Source: Phalacrocorax aristotelis (taxonomy: Eukaryota; Chordata; Aves; Suliformes; Phalacrocoracidae). From it: a stretch of DNA of 64,000 nt. The notes under the pieces were generated by a model. That model made no database searches. It was given only the letters and a program-made list of their open reading frames with translations, and was not told where the DNA came from. The stretch lies in NCBI RefSeq assembly GCF_949628215.1, contig NC_134282.1, positions 1,843,001 to 1,907,000 on the forward strand. Direction: 5' to 3'. Of this stretch, positions 35,666-50,500 are shown piece after piece. The position numbers were made by a program, and so were the translations under genes. The first letter of the stretch is position 1; every line of letters begins with the position of its first letter.

Positions 35666-35692
35666 ATATATACACATAAAATGTGTATATAT
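35666..35692. repeat. Perfect 12-bp inverted repeat, AT-rich hairpin
   Basis: Arms ATATATACACAT and ATGTGTATATAT are exact reverse complements separated by AAA. They lie in a longer AT-rich alternating tract (about 35648-35735) in PIK3CA intron 1. It can form a hairpin or cruciform. No known function. Confidence 0.85.
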
Positions 35693-38600
35693 AAACATAT
35701 ATACAATTTTGAATATGAAAATATATATGTATGTAAAAAATAAAGTCATGATCCCCATTTCTGCACTTCTCATGCCTTGGTACTTATTTTCTGCAAAGTT
35801 TTCTTCCAAGTATATCCAGTACCTGTTTTTGCCACACTTCCGTTCTTCAAAAGAAACATGAGAATGAAAATGATGTTTTCCCAAACCCACTGCTTCCTAA
35901 GCGACTCTCAGTAGCAAGAGGGTTGTCTTATTTTTTATCCCTCTTCTGTAGTTGTAGTTTAGGCTTTTAAAAATATCAGCCAAAGCACTAAAGTGCCACT
36001 GCAGATTTAGAAAAATGCTTTTCCACTAACACCTCATGCATATTTAGAAGGGCTTTGCAACTGACTTTTTTTAAAAAGAGATTAAATAAGCTATTTCATT
36101 TTCCTCGTCATTGCGACAGTCTCAGTGAGCGGCTGCTGAAATGGAAAAGTCTAAGCACACTCACAGTGTATTTAAAGAGCCAAACTTGGAAAGCTTACCA
36201 ATTACAAAACATCACAAATGAACTCAAATAACACCATTTAGAGCAACTTGGAGAATGCCGCATTACAGATAACTATCCTCAGTTTACAGATAAAAAGAAA
36301 TACACAGAGAAGGTTAAATAGCATCTTTTTGATGAGGCAAAGCATGAACAAGACTCCCTCTCCATACCAGTGAATCACATGCTTATTTACGTTTCTTAAT
36401 TACAAGCAGAGGCAGAAACACATTACTGTTAAGGCATACACCAGCATAAACACCAAAACAAGAACATGCAGTCATAAGACCTTTTCCGTCCACCACACAT
36501 ACAAACAATGATAGTGTAGATGGACCACAATCAAATTAAATGTTCACAACACAGACTGAGTTTATACCAGCAGTCTTTTAAGTTCAGTTCCACAACCCTG
36601 CTGAGGCTCCTCTGACCTGACAGCTGTAAGAGCTCATCTTCTCCCTGCCCAAGGCGTGTGTTCTCATTCTTCGTCATGCTAGCACCCAGGCTCCCTGAGC
36701 CAGCTCGTTACAGGTTCAGATGGATTAAAGTGGCACAGAACTACTCGCTCTTCCTTTCTTGGGTTAGCTCCTGCTATTTTAGCTGCCTTGTTGAGATCAC
36801 CAAGGAGTCAGACAAACACCAGGGTCTCTGCTGGACAGTGAGCACAGCTGCAGCAGTGCTGAGCTGGTACAGGTTCAAAAATGGTGGTGCCACTGCAAAT
36901 TTCCCCTCCCTCCCCACCAACAATTGCTAGCAAAGCAACAGAGGCGGGGCTGGGGGACACACATATGTATGCAATCCTTTCAGACAAGTATCTTTTCAAA
37001 ATAAATATCAAGTGTGGCTTTTTAAAAATTTCAAACATTAAACACCAACTCAATACCATTTCTTTAAAGACTTGCAAATGGTCCAAAAGAGACACCCCCA
37101 AAATCTACACTTTTTAGAGCAACTGCACCAAAACAGCAACTTTTGTTTTAAACTGGGATACAGACATGTGCTGGAACGGCGCATATAGTCATCCTGTGTG
37201 CACTTTCATTTTACTTGCACATGTAAGCACGCCTCCAGGGTTTGGATTTGGAAAGCAAAAATGTAAACAGAAACACTTTTGAAGTATAGTTGGCAGCTTG
37301 TGTTCCTGTGTTTTCTTTCAAATCTGGAAGGCTGCCTGGCATAAATAGAATCAATTACATTCTTCGACAGTAAAAAGACTATAATTTTAAGAGAATCCTA
37401 GAGGGATGTTATTTAAATCCAACCAAGGGTACACACAAACACTTCAAATGAACACTACATCACACCTGCAATCCCTGACCTTCCAAACACACCTTAAACT
37501 TTTTTCCCCTGCCAAAAGCTTTGGGGAACCACAGATGGTCAGACAGGCCAAACTCAAAGACACCCACTGATCAAACTGCATTCCTTTCAATTCAGTTCCG
37601 CCTTCCCAATCCATTCAGCACATTTTTATCACCTCACAGCACTGAATCATGATTCTACAGCAGCATGGTTAACTCAATTTCATTCTATCAAATATTATAC
37701 TCCACATTACAGCCTACAATTTCTCTAATGCCTTCCTGATGGCATACAAATATGTTAACTCTGAAAAGGTTTACACAAGACCATCAAAAAGTTCACTGCT
37801 ACTTCTTCTGAAAAGAACTCTTTCCCCTTGAGGAACAGAGTGCAATGAGGGAGAAATGCAGTAAGAATTGTACTGCAGGTGAGTTAACGTTGGTTCCTAA
37901 CATTAGTACTCAATGAAGTACTTTATGTCCATAATTTAAGCAAACTTAAGCTTGGAACAAACTAACTTGAGTCAAAATGGGAAGAAATATGTCGGTTTTT
38001 CACCACGCTTTTACACATAAGTTCTGTGCACATACAGATCAGCAGGACACCCTGGCAGAATTTCTTCTGGCAAAATACAGTGGAAAAATCTCAAACACAA
38101 GTATCACTGACCCAAGTTTTGTGTGTCTTGCTAAAAGGACTGTTGCCCTTCAGTACAGATGAAACCTACACTACAAAAACAAGCAATCAAGATAGAACCT
38201 TTCATGAGCCCTTCTGTCAGAAAGTGTGGGGAACCCTTCCTTGCTGAGAGAACACTCATTTTTACAGATTACCTGTTTACAGATTAGATTAAGTGAATTG
38301 ATTTTCACTGTCTAGAGATTACTCAAACATTCTACCAACTCCCCACCAAATCAATACGTGGCAATTTGTTTTTTTATGTCATATATATATATAGAGTTAA
38401 CTGATACGGCTTTTTTCCCTGTGTTGTAAATTATCTGTGGACGTGTTCTCCAAAGAGGAGCTCCTTCTAACATGAACACGTGTCTCACAAAGCAGGTGAA
38501 GACCCACCATTCAAGTCCTTGGGCCAGTCTAGGGGGAAAAAATTTTTGTTCGCTTTAGGAGACTTACTGTTAAGACTGTCTCTCATCAGCACAAGCACCT

Positions 38601-41600
38601 TATTCAGACTCTGCAGGAAATCTAACAAGCACAGCAGGAAGAAGCTGCCGAAGCGTACTGTGCTGTAATACCATATTAAATGTATCAAGTACGGGATGCT
38701 TATGCAAAGAGGTACACACTCCAGTGACTGAGAACTGAATAATCATGCATTTCTATAAGCATCAGCTAGTGTTTCAAAATCAAAAGGACAGACTAAACAC
38801 TCAGTACAATTTTCTCAGTCCATACTTGAAACTGAATTAGTCATTCAGTAAACTACTGCACTTTAATTGAAGTCCATTAGTTTTTCCCAGTCCTAAGACA
38901 AGTCCCATTACATTGCCTTAATAGACAGGACATAGCAATGTTTGTAATAGTTTGCAGTATCTTTAGTATCACAGAGCTGCTCATTAGGATTTGTGTATAG
39001 ATCTGATTTCTTTTCCAAGCAGAAGTTTCCCCTAGACTCTTAGCATTGCCTTAACAAAGTATTCTACTCATTAAACAATCCAACTACATTTACAGATTCT
39101 GATTTACTGCACACTCGTGTATAGGTTATAGGATTTTTTTTTTTCATTCTCTGTCAGACTGACAGAGTATCAGCTATGTCCCCAAATAAGCTTTAACTTC
39201 TGTGGAACCCCCAAAACAAAACGGGGTGGTGTGGCATTCCTGGGACAAGAGTAACGCTTTTCAAAACGCAAACCCTATATTCTACTTTGTCACAGGCATT
39301 TAAAACTTTAAAAAAACAAAAACGTTTTATTCCCATCTTCAGACTCATCAGGCACTCCAAAACTCACCATGAAGAAAACTGGGCAGAGCTGCTCGTCTCA
39401 TTTTGCTGCTGTCCAAACCTGCTGTGTGGGGACAGAAGACTGCCCCAGACTAGATATTTTCAGTCCTGTCCTTTTGTTCTTCCTGCTTGCCAAGCTGGCA
39501 CTTCTCCAAAATCCAGGGAGACTAGTACAAAGATGGCTGAAATTGTCTTCTGTGAAAACATTATTACACACAGATTTAAGCAGCAGCAATATTGCTTTGT
39601 TTAGAACAGAAAGCAGGAGACTGTTGTATTGCAGTTACGCCTTCACAGTTTTTACGTACCACTTTCCTCCTATTTCACAGAAAAGGCACAGATACACAGA
39701 ACTGCTTATCTGATCACAAACAGCAGCTCAAGGGAAGACAAATAAACAGAAGGATTTAACAGTCAAAAACATATCATCTCAGCATTTCATTTCCTTCTGA
39801 AACACCCAAGTATTTCCAAATACTACCAGTTTTACTACAGTTTGCCAATTTTACTACTTCTTTCCCCCTGCAAAAAAAACTGCTGAGTACATTTGCCTTA
39901 TTCTAGACGGAGCAAAAAACCTAACATTATTGGTAGCATCTATAGAATTACAGTACAGCAGAAATGCAAGATCATTCTTTCCTGTGAATGTAAAGTCTCA
40001 CCAGAAATGAGTGAAAAGAAGTTTCAGTTTAGTTAGATATGACAACATGGGTTGACTGCGTTTCAAAGCAGTTTTCTTTAAAATTATTTTACATGCAGAT
40101 TTTTTTTGTTTGTTTCAGAATATAATATTATTGGATTCTGGCTGTACTGACTTTCAGATACCATGAACAAAATTAATGGTGAGGTCATCCTGGAAAAAAA
40201 CCCTCACTATAAAGTATTGCCCAAGAGGTAATATATATAATGTTACACTACTAAAAAAAAATATAGGATCAAGCAGCTGAAAGCAAGATGAACAGTATAA
40301 AAAGATTTACTATTGCTCAAATCTATTTTTCCTTTCTCCAAGAAAACCAAAAGGCCTTTGTAAATTCTTTGTTTCAGCTGCCCTTACTTGCTCTCCCACA
40401 TCCACGCAGGCATATTGTTTATAGCTTCACTCACTGTGTGGAAGCCATGAAAACTGGATCACGAGAAAGAAACATTTGCAAGTTGCTGGTGACCTCTACA
40501 ACTCCCACTACGATAAGTGCCTGTTCCCTAGGGATCCCATGACATACCAAGAGCAGAATGTCTTTCCTAGAACATTTTCTTCCAGTTTAAGACAGATTTT
40601 TTTTCCTCTGTGTTAAAGAAAAGCCTGGAATTAAATCTTTTTTAGCCCGAAATCACTCAGTAATTCCATTTCTAGCTTTACCTCAAAGGAAAGGATTTCG
40701 TTATTTATAGAATACTAGTAGTCATAACACACAAGAAAGACTTAGAGAAGCAACGTATCTTCTCTTCACACTTCACATATCTGCTTACTCATTATTGCAA
40801 CTATTAGCTTGGCTTGTTATGTAGCAGGATGAGAATTCCTCTCCCACCTGGCCATGTTCTGGTTGGAGCTGTTCCTCCACAGCTAGGCATGCAGGCTGAA
40901 GCTCAGTGAGCCGCACTCAAATTCTTTCAAGCTCTTTCAATCAAAAGCCTTAAAGTCTGGCAACAAAATCAGAGCAACACTTCATTTTGTACCAATAGAA
41001 ACAAGGTTTTCCTCTGACTACATGTTTTTCTTTAATACTCTGTGTGGGTGACAAACTTTTTCATGTGAACGTCAGAAAGAACATGAAGTAAAAGCAAACA
41101 ACAAACCATAGTCTGTTCCTTGCTACAAACACTAAGGGCTTCAATGCCAGTTTTCGCATGCAGAGATGTTCTGCTTTTGGAAATTAGTGCAAGATGAGGA
41201 TGTGTATGAAAGATTACTCTAGAATATCTTTGATTAAACTAGATTAGAGAGGTAACAAATGCTGAACACAAATACTATAAAACTCCACCTTAAATAATGT
41301 TGTTTGCTTTTCTTTCCATTTTTCTTCCCATCCTCCCACCTTCCTGGGCTATTTGGAATCCAGCCAGTAAACAGGATCTTTAAAAACAGGAAGCACTGGC
41401 ACACAGACAAGGACAGGGAGCCGGAGCAGAGTGAACCCAGGTGTTCTGCACTCTGGCCTAGCCTGAATCTTCACCTAATGTGAGCAAGCTGTGCAGCAGA
41501 GCTGTAACTCAGACACCGGGCCTTTCCTGGTGCAGATCCCCCCAGGCATGTCACCTTGGCTTTTGGAAGTAATCCTCTCTGCTGCAGCACAATGAACCTC

Positions 41601-41835
41601 CAGCAGTACTGAAAAAGAGGAAAGATCTCCCCTCCCACTGCCCATACCTACAAGGACAGGGGAAGGATTGCAAGCCAGCACCGGAGGTACCGCAGTCCTC
41701 CCACCGCTATGCTTGTCTCTACCACAAGCAAGAGTATCAAGAGCATACAACATTCACCCGACCAGCATCTCTTTGCAGAAGGCAGAGAAGTGTCTGTTCA
41801 TAAGAAAATTTGACTGAGATTAGGCCCCCTTTAAT

Positions 41836-42037
41836 TTACATCCATCTGTACTCAAAAGATCCACCCTGTGAGCCCTTCCTTTACTGAGAAGCAGCTGAAA
41901 AAGACATCAAACTCAGACTGACTTACAGCACATAACTTACATTCATCTTTACTCAAAAGATCCACCCTGTGAGCCCTTCCTTTACTAAGAAGCAGCTGAA
42001 AAAGACATCAAACTCAGACTGACTTACAGCATACTGT
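41836..42037. repeat. Tandem duplication, two copies of a 101-bp unit
   Basis: Copy 1 is about 41836-41936 and copy 2 begins at 41937. The period of exactly 101 bases is confirmed at both ends of the match. Only about three substitutions separate the copies over the first 95 bases, so the duplication is recent. It lies in PIK3CA intron 1. Confidence 0.95.
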
Positions 42038-45000
42038 GTACTTCCCATATAGCATTTCTTAGGATGGCGTCTGACAGCAACTTTAAATTGAGATAAAGGG
42101 TTTCTTCCATGCTAAATCACTCCAGACCCTGAAAACTACTAACATGTTAAAAAAGGGGTTTTGGAGTGTCAGTGTATAGCAGTATTTTTGCAACTTTGCA
42201 TATTTTTAGTATTAAACGTAGAACAGAACTAGAGGACAGAAGTTTCTGTTCTGTAATCCAAATATAAATTAGCATTCCATTTATCCTAACTGACTTCTGT
42301 AGCCAAACAGCATTTACAGAAGTACGCGTTTAGTCTGCATGGACTTACTGAATTCTGTAAGCAAAAGTCATTATCTTTTATTTACTGGCAAACAGAGGAT
42401 GGGATACAACTTCACTTTCAATTGAGCATTTGCAAGGAACCACACGCCTCAGCAAAAGCCATGGAAGTAGGTTTTTCTTTAAGCTCCTTAACTGAAAAAC
42501 AAAACAATACATTCTCCATTGAGGTATTTCTTAACTCCCTTTTTAAAACCTTTTGTTGAGAAAAGGAAGTTTGTGGCAGAGTTAACACAAAGGAACAGCC
42601 ACCTTAATGAAAAATTTCAATTCTGCAGCTGAATCCTCTTGCCCCATAAACAGCTGAAATAAATATAGTTCTTAGCAAATCATCCTATACAAAGACATAT
42701 GGAACAAGACAGCATGCAAGCAAATCCAGGTCCTTGCAAACCCTGCCCCGTAGTAGTAGTTGTCTATTTCTACACAGGCTATAATCACAACAGGAAAATA
42801 CCATGGCTTTTCAAGAGTCAGTTAGAAATAATGAAGTACTGCTCTCTGGTAGACTTGTTTGGGATACAGAGTCAATGGTGATTAACTAAATATTTATTTA
42901 GCACTAGATGATAACCCTGCTGAAAGTAAGCACCAACAGTTTCCCATAAAAGATTATCAGCAGACCTTTATTTACTCCAGCATCAGATTGTCCTGCCCAC
43001 CCCACACGCCAAGCCTGTGAGTGGCACAGCGGGATACCATTCAGCTGCAAAGCAGTTAGGACCACTCCATGCCCCCATCAGGCTTCATCTTCCTCAAGGT
43101 CACAGACCACTTTGGTGTCTTGCACCTACATGCATCAGAACACTGGGCCTTCTATGTAGAACAATACTCTTGACCGAATTCCTGATTTTGTAAGCGTATT
43201 TGACTGCTTGACATGTTACAAAGAAACCAAAGTTTCTCTGAAACCTTAAGGAGTGTAGGTTTATTCTTGTTCTAGCTGTTGACTCCAGCTGACTAGGACT
43301 CCTCTCCGCATTTGAATGCCAAAGCAACAACCATGACTCAAGACCAAGAAGTGCAAACAAACACGATTCACTGTGATTATGTATGTCATTAAGTCCTGCA
43401 TGCATCAGCCTGAACTATAAGAACAGCTATGGTAAACTGTGACAAATGGTTCTTCAGCATGTTTAATCAAATGTTTATCACTTCTGTACGTATCTGTTAG
43501 AAGCATCTGCTCTGCAAACCCTATGTTATGCAAACACGAAAGCAAGACTTGGAGCGTGGGGCTGCTGAGACGTTAAGCTTGCTGTCAGTGCATCTCTTTC
43601 CTGTGCTTCAAGCTGTTACCCAAATTGTTTCTCTAACAAGGTCAGGGTACCAGCAATTCATGTTTACTACATCTGAAAGAAAGAGCTAATATTTGACTAA
43701 ATAGATCATGTTTGCAATTAACATGAACTTTCCAAAGGAGAAAGTGACATAAGCTCATAGATATTTAAACAGTGAATACCAGCAATATCTCCACAATAGT
43801 TTAAAGCTTTCTCAGCTTCCCAGCCTGGAGAGTCACTTTCATATCCGGATTAAATGCTTTGAGACTACGGCAGATGCTGCTTACTACTACAATCAGAGCT
43901 CTGTAAAAGGGATACATTAAAACAAAGACCTTTGTTTAAAAAAGCCACAGAGATACTGGAAGTAGTCAGTCACTGCTATTAAGAGACCTTTACACATCTG
44001 CACAAACAAGGAAGTATTTTTAATACATGGTTCTTTGGAAACATTTTGTTAATGTTTTTGTAGGTGTGTATATTCAAAAAGACTGAAAGCAGTTTTCAGC
44101 CTGGTGAAGTTTAACCCTGGGACAGAACAGGAGACCAGAAAAGCTTAAGTGTTTTGGACTTAACAGCAACCCATAAAAACACCAATTAGGGAGGGGTGAC
44201 TATATTGCAAATCATCTTTTTTTGTTCTTTAAATAACCTGCTTGCATACCAGGACAGCAAGAGATTAGAAGCTGTAATAACGGTTACACTTCTCATATCA
44301 CCTTGCAGTTGCTTGTGATACTATCCTGTCTGATGTACAGTCAAAGGCTTCGAAAAGAGGTGATGAAAGAGCTGAAGACCTGGACTGCGAAGCAATTTGA
44401 CAACATGTATAGAAGAGTTTCCACATTCAGGAATAGGCTTTGCTATCGTTTTCATGTATCAACTCTGCCATTTCATTGCTTGTTGGTTTCTGTTTTCACC
44501 CTTTCCCTCTTGGTGGTAGTTAAGCCGTCCTTCCCTACATGTCAAAACATCCCAAGTTGGAGGTATGGAAGACCAAGGGAGTGCTGCTGAGCAGCGATAC
44601 CTACAGTGCTTTATCTTCATTTGATAGCAAGGTGAAGACAAGTTATTAGAATTTCTCTGACCACAACCTTACTTAGCAGTTAAACATCAGAAAAACAGTT
44701 GAACTTTACCTTCTCAACTGAAATGTTAAAATCAACTTCAAGGTCTTTCTTTTAGCTAGCCACCACTTCTCAAAAAATTCACAGAAGTGGTCAAGTTTAT
44801 TACCCACAATGACAACATTTCGGTTTCACACCAAAACACAAACATAATTTATTATCAACCTTTGTAACAAACTTGCTAGACTAAAAACAGCACTCGCAGG
44901 CACCCTGTATGGACACATCCTCAATTATACACCACAATCAAGACTCTTCAGGATGTCTGGATGCTGCTTAAAAATTAGCTCTTCCACTTAGACACTAGAG

Positions 45001-47335
45001 TTTTTCTTGGGACAAGTGCTCTTGTACAGCACTTAACATCAGAATTGAAGGAGATTTCAGAGGTGACAACATGAAATTGCAAGAAGATAAAATACATTAA
45101 TCACTTTCCTCCCACCAGTGGAGACTGCCTTAATAAACTGGTGAGTGGAACTGGTTGTTCAACATCCACATAAACTTTTCAGAAGGCAGAAGAGGAATCT
45201 TCAGTTTTATTAGTATCACTTCCACTTCTAAAATCCAGCCACAACATTTGCTGATTATTCTGTTAAGAGCTGGGAATGTAAACACAAAAACTGAGGAATA
45301 AGTGATATGTTTTATGATCTAAGCAGTTTAATGACCCACAGCAAGTATATCTTAGAGCATGATTTGGAATGGAACTTCTGACTTCCCTTTTCCCACAGAA
45401 AGCTAGCTCTATCTAGAAAATTCTCCTAATGTTAGCACTATTAACCTCAATCTTTTGAACTATGCCTGTAGTCAAGAACCAAGTTAGTATTTTCCAGCCG
45501 TAATGAAAAGTAACTTAATGGCAGAAGCACCGAACCTGGATAACAACATACCTCATCACACAAAGCATACTTGTTGAGTTTGAAAAAGAAACATATCACC
45601 TCCACTCTGCTCGCTTGGTAAACCAGCCTTTACTCTCTGCTCATTCTTACTTTTTTGTGCTTGCGCTTTCAAGCAGTCAGTGTTTAGTTTGCCTACATCT
45701 TTGCAGAGATCAGTCTCATCGCTTTTGCAGTAAGTCAGATAGATGTCAGAGTCCCCAGGTACAGAAAGTTTTGCTGTTAGATCCAGATGACAGAACAGGC
45801 AGGGATTTCTACTCATGGTTGATTAGTCTCTGATGAAATGCTGAATCTTGAGTATTTTCTTTTCAGTAACATCCGAGGTTCCTTGCATTTTGAGGATGTT
45901 CAAGAACTTGTTTCTTTGTTGACTGCTAATAGCTAAAAGATGGAATACAGTTGCAACAAGGAGTAATTTTTTGCTCACAGATTTAGTGTCCTCTGCAAGG
46001 ATCCAAGGCTAAACAGCTGATAGCTTAAGACACTTTTCCAAGAAAACAAACGCAATCTCGGCAGAAAATCCACGCTTCTGGAAGGACCACAGCCCAAGTT
46101 CACAAGAAGCATTAAAAAAATCAGGAACGGTCTTGGAAGGCATTGCACAAGAGTCATTCATCACCATGAACTGCCACATTAACTATTGGCGAAAGACTGA
46201 CTAATTAGTATAGAAGTAGCAACAGTTAATGACAGATAAGTTTTGTGACATGTTGTATAATCTAGGAGGCAACCTTCCAGTTTTCTTTCTTTTCTGTTTG
46301 GACTTTTAAAGAAAACACCCAAGGGATGTTTCTCTACATTTCTTTGCCTTAAAAGAGGTTCATAATGTACAGCCAGTAATATGACTCAGCCGTCTCAAAA
46401 TTTCAGGGAACTTTACAGTAAGTCTTAGTCAATTCAATAAGTCTCCTATATTTGACAAATATGCTTTGTGGTTCACAATCCTCAAAAGCTACATTTGCAA
46501 GCCTTTCTTTAAGTGGAAACCGTAGCAAAACTACCAAAGTTTTCCTACATAAAATCCATTAAGATAATGTAATGCAATGTGTTAACGGGTAGACAAAAAA
46601 ACCAAAAAACCCACCAGTCTGAGGTATATCTAACCTTCTACTGGTAAAAGGCAACAGGGCACGAAACAAGTTCTAAGTTTGACCCAACTGTTCTTAAACT
46701 AGACTGCAGACATAGTAATTGACTTCTACTGGTGCAAGTTAGCAACATGCCAGAGAGGCGAAAGCTTCAACGGTACTCTGCCCTTCTCTCCTGATCATTT
46801 TCACAGAGGTAAGCTGCTTTCTTTGAATTTCTTTTTTATATTCTAAAATTCAGGCATTTGAGCACCATTTTTCGAAAACCAGACTATAAACGTTGCCAGC
46901 AAGTATACTCAGTCAATTATACCTGCTGAGTGCTTTTATTCCCCACTTTACTGGCTTGAAGAAAATGTTTTTAATAGAAAACAAGCAATGATGGCCACTG
47001 CCTCTCACACTTCTTGTTTGAAATACACAGGCTTAAGACTGCCTTTCACAAAATCTGCATCCAGAATTAACTAGAAAAACACTTTTCTAGAATTGAAGTT
47101 TAAGTGTGTGCAATATAAAAAAACCAACATACTAGCTGCAAAAATGTTAAGTACTACTTAGACTAAGACGACGGATCCAGAATTACATAGACTGTTCTCA
47201 GTCCACTGCATTTCCATTTGACCACAAGTTAACTTACAGTATTTATAAAAATGTCATGTTCTGCCCCCCATATGTATTTTTTAAAAAAACAATTCAATTC
47301 CCTCTACCCCCTAGTTGGGCTTGGTTTTGTGCTAG

Positions 47336-47398
47336 GTTTTTTTTGTTTGATTGGGGTTTTGGTTTTTTTTTGTTTGTTTGGTTTGATTTTTTTTTTTA
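47336..47398. repeat. T/G-rich low-complexity tract
   Basis: Runs of T broken by G, including a repeated TTTG unit, in PIK3CA intron 1. On the gene's own strand it is an A/C-rich tract. It produces a hydrophobic open frame that is an artefact. Confidence 0.85.
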
Positions 47399-47504
47399 AA
47401 GTTAATACTACAGCAGTGCTGCAGAAAAGCAGTTAATACTTCACAGTATTATTTCTGGTTCATTTAATGCTCCATTAACCATTCAGAAATAGATCTATGG
47501 AATA

Positions 47505-47565
47505 AATTCAGTTGGAAGGAACCTCTGGAGGTTCTCTGGACCAACCCTGTACTCAAAACAAGTCA
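47505..47565 (-). mobile_element. CR1 tail scrap, minus orientation
   Basis: The plus strand reads GTTGGAAGGAACCTCTGGAG and continues with GGACCAACCCTGTACTCAAA. This is the reverse complement of the CR1 3' end. Only about 60 bases are recognisable. Confidence 0.7.
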
Positions 47566-50500
47566 CATGTTTGGTGTCCAAAGAAATACTAAGAGAAACA
47601 AACCTGTTTTCTCTCCCTGCTGCTCACATTTGGATTAAGATACTACAAAGAGAAGCTTGTAGCAGAATGCTTTGCCATGACACATTCAACTTAGAGGGCA
47701 AAAGAAAAATTCCCATCCAGTTTTAGCATAAATATTTTTGTGGCCTTTTCTAGCCATAGCTACAATTTCAGACAGACATCATCACTTGGAGCAGCTGGAT
47801 GTCTGGCTTTTTAAAAGGATGAGACAAAACTCCTACAAGCATGGAATGTAACGCACAGAAAGCCACCAAAAACCAACAAACCCTACCTTAGCTTACACTA
47901 TGAGCCACAAGTCCACTTCTTCAGTTAGCCAAAGTATAAACTTATTCTTCCCCTAATGCTCCCCCTCCAACTCAATCACACACACACAATAAAGGCACAC
48001 AAGGCACATTTTTCCTCACCTGGAAGATTTACTAGATTTCACACCTTTTTCAATCATTATAAAACAGTAAGACAAAACTTAGTTTTATAATGGCATTTTA
48101 AGACTAAACTGGAAAGACTAATTTTGCAGTATTGTTCCCACTCCATTTATAAATCATAAATTTTGATACTGATGAGGAAACTGATTTTTAAAAAAATCTT
48201 AGCTTCCCCTCACCCAAATACAACATTTTTCAGATGTCCTATTAACTACAACTTTTGTTAATCTTGATTAATATACTCAAATAGGCAAAACAAACCTACA
48301 AGCGATATTCATCTACAAGATGCTACTATTTCTTGCATGGTTTGGAATTAATATATCATCCTCTCAATTTCCTTTCCCCCAAAACAGGCGAGAAAAGCCA
48401 ATAGCAACAGTTTTCTATTCAGAAGTGACCCATATTTGCAAGGTGTTCAGATATCTGTGTATTCCTGGTAGCCAGAGAATCCGCACCAGAAGTCTAGGAG
48501 ACTACATAATGAAATTACTTTTTATGTACAGAAATTTTAAGAAAGCAGTTTTTGCAGACTAAATGTCAGCCTTAGGCTTGCTGTCCAGCCATTTATACAT
48601 AACTTTCATTTCCTTCTGAGTTAAAGCCCTGACAATCATCAAAGCTGTCCAAAATTGTATTACATGTGACCAGCCCATTAAAAAGCACACTACACATTTG
48701 AACCTGAGGAACAACTGTGATCAGGAAGCACATTCCTTATACAAGAACACCTTTTAAAGGTGTAATTTTTCTTCCAATAACTGGAAACCTCATGTGATAT
48801 ACTTGGTCTCGGAGATAGTACAGCAGTAAAGCATGAAACCCTTGCTTGTTGTAGCAATTCCTACTCTAAAGCTTTCACCAGCTTCCAAAAAGTGAGTTAT
48901 CCAGGAAGAAGTATCCCCCATTTGCTTCCAGAAAGCAGGAATAGCCTGATTATCAGCAAAACAGTTAGCTAGCTATTGAATTAGTTTATGGCTTCCAGTA
49001 AAGCACAATTGCTTTGTGAACAGCTCAGCTACACCACCTTTCCTAAAGAATACTCAAAAAAGAAAAGCCCTACTCAGTTTCATTATTCATGCAAGTAAAC
49101 TGCAACAAGAAGAAAACAAATTTGCCACTGACACAGATCAGCAATTCGAAGCAGCCGAACAACTGAAGCACCTTGGCATGGATTTGTAGGCTGGGCTCAA
49201 TGTGCTTTACAAAAACAAACATGAAACACTGTCTCCAGGTTGCTAAGAATGGCATCAAGTTAACACCTGTGAAACGCAGGGCATCTGCTCCAGTCAAACT
49301 AACTTACAGCTCTGAAGTTGTCATATTTATTGCCTTAATGAAAAAGCAGAATATTTCATGGATCACATCAGGAATTGTGTGGTTTCATAAATTCCTCCGT
49401 AAACACCATGAGCTTGGTCAATGTGTGGTTTGTCTACTTGATGACATTAGCTAAAATATGCTTCCAAGTAACTAAGCACTCTGGAAAAACTTGCCAATAT
49501 TATTGTTTGAGAATAAAGTTATTTATTGTGAAACTTTAAGTTCACGTGGGGCTTTATTTCAGAACAGCTTATCTCATCAGTTCCCCATAGTAGACAAACC
49601 AGTAAATCCCATCAGCCCGACTACTGGAATATTCCTAAGAACTAATGATGTTTACGCGCAACAAGAGGTGGACTTTTATTATTACACTGCATTATGGAAT
49701 TGCAGCATGGAAGCAACTGAAGCAACAAGTATGAGAACATCTCTCTAAATTAATTGTGAGGTGGGAGGAATTCAAGAATGATTCAGATAATGATGGGGGA
49801 GTTTCTAACTTTAACCAATGTGCTGAATTTGAAAGCCTGCCACAGCTCAAAGCAGGGAAGCTGCAAAAATACAAGTAACTAACAGAACAGAGCCCAGATT
49901 TCTCCTACTAAGTACTACAAAATCCAGATTCAGAATCCAGTTGACTGCTCCTTTACAAGTTTGCTGCAGAATGCTCATAACTGCAGAATTAACTCAAGCA
50001 AAGCTTTAGTACTGCCCGCTTTTAAACATATACTTTCCTTGTACTTGTTCTGACTGTGTCCTGTTTATAAAGCAAACTCTGTTCCACCACATTTTTAAAG
50101 TTGCCAAGGAAAAGTTAGAGGAAAACAATTTACAGAGACAACCCAGTAAGAGCAGCAGAAGTAAGGGGTCTGACAACTTCAGGAATACCAAAACCAGCAG
50201 CAAAACCCCTAAACAACAAAGACGTAGTTTGTATTAGTTCAGTCAGTTTTGTTAGCGTTCAGCCTACTGGAAAATACGCAAGGACTGGTAAGAAACAGCA
50301 GTTTCATATTTAACATTAGTAAAAACAGCTCCCTGCATAGTGTGGGATAATAAAGAAGTTTTCACAGGTAGCGCAGCTGCGACGCTGCTGCTGCCCGGCG
50401 CCCGCAGCCGGGAGCGGATGGCATGCCACCGGCTCACACACGCCCAGTCGCATGAGGCTCCGCTCCCAGTATCATTAACCGGCCCAGCCGCGAGCCGCCC

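Noticed and set aside
47251-47436. Hydrophobic Phe/Leu/Gly-rich frame resembling a membrane protein
   Set aside because: Encoded by the T/G low-complexity tract.
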